6,778 nt of DNA from JBEKYD01 sp049509915 (GTDB taxonomy: Bacteria > Acidobacteriota > Terriglobia > Bryobacterales > Bryobacteraceae). Every line of letters begins with the position of its first letter. The first letter of the stretch is position 1. The notes under the pieces are model-generated. The model was not told the DNA's origin and did not search any database. It was given only the letters and a program-made list of their open reading frames with translations. The stretch lies in contig JBEKZL010000340.1 in assembly GCA_049509915.1 (NCBI GenBank), positions 1-6,778 of the forward strand, read 5' to 3'. This document shows positions 5,630 through 6,778 of the stretch, piece by piece. The translations under genes were made by a program, and so were the position numbers.

Positions 5630-6775
5630 TTACTGAACAACGGCTGATTGGCAGGCCACCGCAGCCTGATGCTGCCGCAACTCATCCTCCTTGCGCTTTT
5701 CGTCGGCCGTCCGCTGCCGCGCCGCAATCTCGTCCAGCGCCCGCCGTTTCGCTTCCATCCGCACGTGGGAGTAGCGCGAGAGCATGGCGCGCGAGACGTG
5801 CCCGGCGATGCTCATAATCACCTCGTCGCCGGCGCCCGACTCCGAGAGTTCCGTGACCAGCGTGTGGCGGTTATCGTGCCACCGCCCCACGACGTTCGCG
5901 TTCTTGCGCACCTTGATCCACGCCGTCTTTAGTGAGGTAACGGGGCGAGTGGGATCATTCGGCTGTCCCTGGCCGGCCGGGAAGACGTACCACTCCGACT
6001 TGCACTCCTTGAAGCGCCGGATGTACCAGGCGGCGTGCGCCTGTAGCGCGATCAGGACCGTCTCGTTCAGGGGGATCACGCGCCCCGTGCCGGCGTCGGT
6101 CTTCGACTTGCCCACCGTGAGCTGCTTCTTGTGGACGAGGTCGATCTGCCGCCACCGAAGCTCCCGCAGTTCCTTGTCGCGCAGTCCGCAATTCAGATCC
6201 AGCACCAGGGCGGGGTACATGTTCTTGCTGCGCAGCTTGGCGGCTTCTGCCAGCATGCGCGCCTTTTCGTCGCTGCTGTAGGCTCGACCCGGCGATGGCG
6301 GGGTCGGGAGCTTCATCGCCTTCTCGCGGCGCAAACGCGCACGGATCAGGTCTCCCTGGTCTCCGCAGAGCCGTAACAGCAGCAGGACCTCGTCGTTGAT
6401 GGTTTTCGGGCCGGCCTTCTCCGCGAGCCGATCCGTCTGGTAACGTTTCACGACCGTCGGCGTGATCTCCACGACGAGCCTCTTGCCAAGGTGGTCCGTT
6501 ACGTGTCCCAGAGCGTACTCCGCGAACGTCCCGGATTCGTGCTTCAATTTGTAGTCGGCGAGAAACTCATTTGCTGCCTGCTGAATCGTCTTCCGCCGCT
6601 GTTCGCGATTCTCTTCCTCGATGACTTGGCCGTAGCTTTTCTCCAGGCGCTCGCGCTGGCGGGTTTCCTCCCTAACGGCCTCGTCCCGATCCGCCGTGCC
6701 GGTGGAACCCCGGTGCCGACGTCCGTCCAGGTGGAACTCGTAATGGTAGAGCTTGCCGTTTTTAAAGACGCACAT
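5630..6775 (-). CDS. Tyrosine recombinase / integrase of the tRNA-Asn element
   Basis: This is a site-specific tyrosine recombinase of 381 residues that would integrate and excise the element by strand exchange at the tRNA-Asn site. Domains in order: a short N-terminal beta module (MCVFKNGKLYHYEFHLDGRR, then GSTGTAD) resembling arm-binding domains; a charged, probably coiled-coil helix (about 31-62); a SAM-like core-binding domain (about 63-160, EFLADYKLKH, GPKTINDEVLLLLRL); and the catalytic domain (about 165-350). All catalytic residues are visible: R199 in CGLRDKELREL, K225 in SKTDAGTGRVIPL, H300 and R303 in WHDNRHTL, H326 in AGHVS and nucleophile Y335 in SRYSHV. A charged C-terminal helix with a Gln/Ala tail follows. 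The ATG at 6775 gives a natural family start, but the frame remains open to the window edge three bases away, so a few upstream residues cannot be excluded. It reads leftward at the far end from the tRNA scar, close to where the intact tRNA is predicted. Confidence 0.93.
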   Translation of the reverse strand: MCVFKNGKLYHYEFHLDGRRHRGSTGTADRDEAVREETRQRERLEKSYGQVIEEENREQRRKTIQQAANEFLADYKLKHESGTFAEYALGHVTDHLGKRLVVEITPTVVKRYQTDRLAEKAGPKTINDEVLLLLRLCGDQGDLIRARLRREKAMKLPTPPSPGRAYSSDEKARMLAEAAKLRSKNMYPALVLDLNCGLRDKELRELRWRQIDLVHKKQLTVGKSKTDAGTGRVIPLNETVLIALQAHAAWYIRRFKECKSEWYVFPAGQGQPNDPTRPVTSLKTAWIKVRKNANVVGRWHDNRHTLVTELSESGAGDEVIMSIAGHVSRAMLSRYSHVRMEAKRRALDEIAARQRTADEKRKEDELRQHQAAVACQSAVVQ

Positions 6776-6778
6776 GCG

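Noticed and set aside
5784..6281. Plus-strand frame opposite the integrase
   Set aside because: Lies antisense to catalytic integrase sequence; Ser/Arg-rich shadow.
6285..6320. Inverted repeat GGCGATG...CATCGCC within the integrase gene
   Set aside because: Inside coding sequence encoding ordinary integrase residues, with a 16-base or longer loop; most likely chance.

Overview
The window (about 6.8 kb, GC-rich) reads as the accessory region of a soil-type, high-GC bacterial chromosome. The style of the integrase, phage and cargo proteins makes me think of Acidobacteriota (Solibacter/Bryobacter-like), but that is an impression. No marker gene in the window fixes the taxonomy.

Left part (1-1558): phage and mobile-element debris, mostly on the minus strand. 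It holds a tape-measure C-terminal fragment with no N-terminus (641-1300), an unrecognised 87-residue reading frame (406-669), a glucosaminidase (GH73/FlgJ-like) endolysin cut off after its catalytic region (119-352), a possible helix-turn-helix scrap at the extreme left edge, and a short palindrome resembling an insertion-sequence end (1326-1345). The order tape measure, unknown, endolysin is that of a tail/lysis module, but several pieces are broken, so this is a decayed prophage.

Boundary (1559-1613): the 3' two-thirds of a tRNA-Asn(GTT) gene on the minus strand, including encoded CCA, with the 5' acceptor strand and D arm missing. This is the expected scar of a tyrosine-recombinase element inserted into the 3' half of a tRNA gene. 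Its orientation predicts that the element lies to the right and that the intact tRNA-Asn lies beyond the right edge of the window.

Right part (1614-6775): the element itself. Next to the scar are a tandem 11-bp repeat and a perfect hairpin. A co-directional plus-strand cassette follows: Nudix hydrolase (1844-2278), B12-binding-type radical SAM enzyme (2358-3668) and a winged-helix HTH_42/AlkZ-like protein (3684-4925). Facing it is a minus-strand nucleoside 2-deoxyribosyltransferase/DNPH1-like protein (5027-5512). The right end carries a complete-looking tyrosine recombinase (5630-6775) with all catalytic residues.

The best candidate for something undescribed is this compact integrative element. 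Its four non-mobility genes all belong to families that act on nucleotides, nucleobases or DNA, or do radical chemistry. The parts are recognisable families. That they work together is inference from gene order and the shared element, not something the sequence proves.
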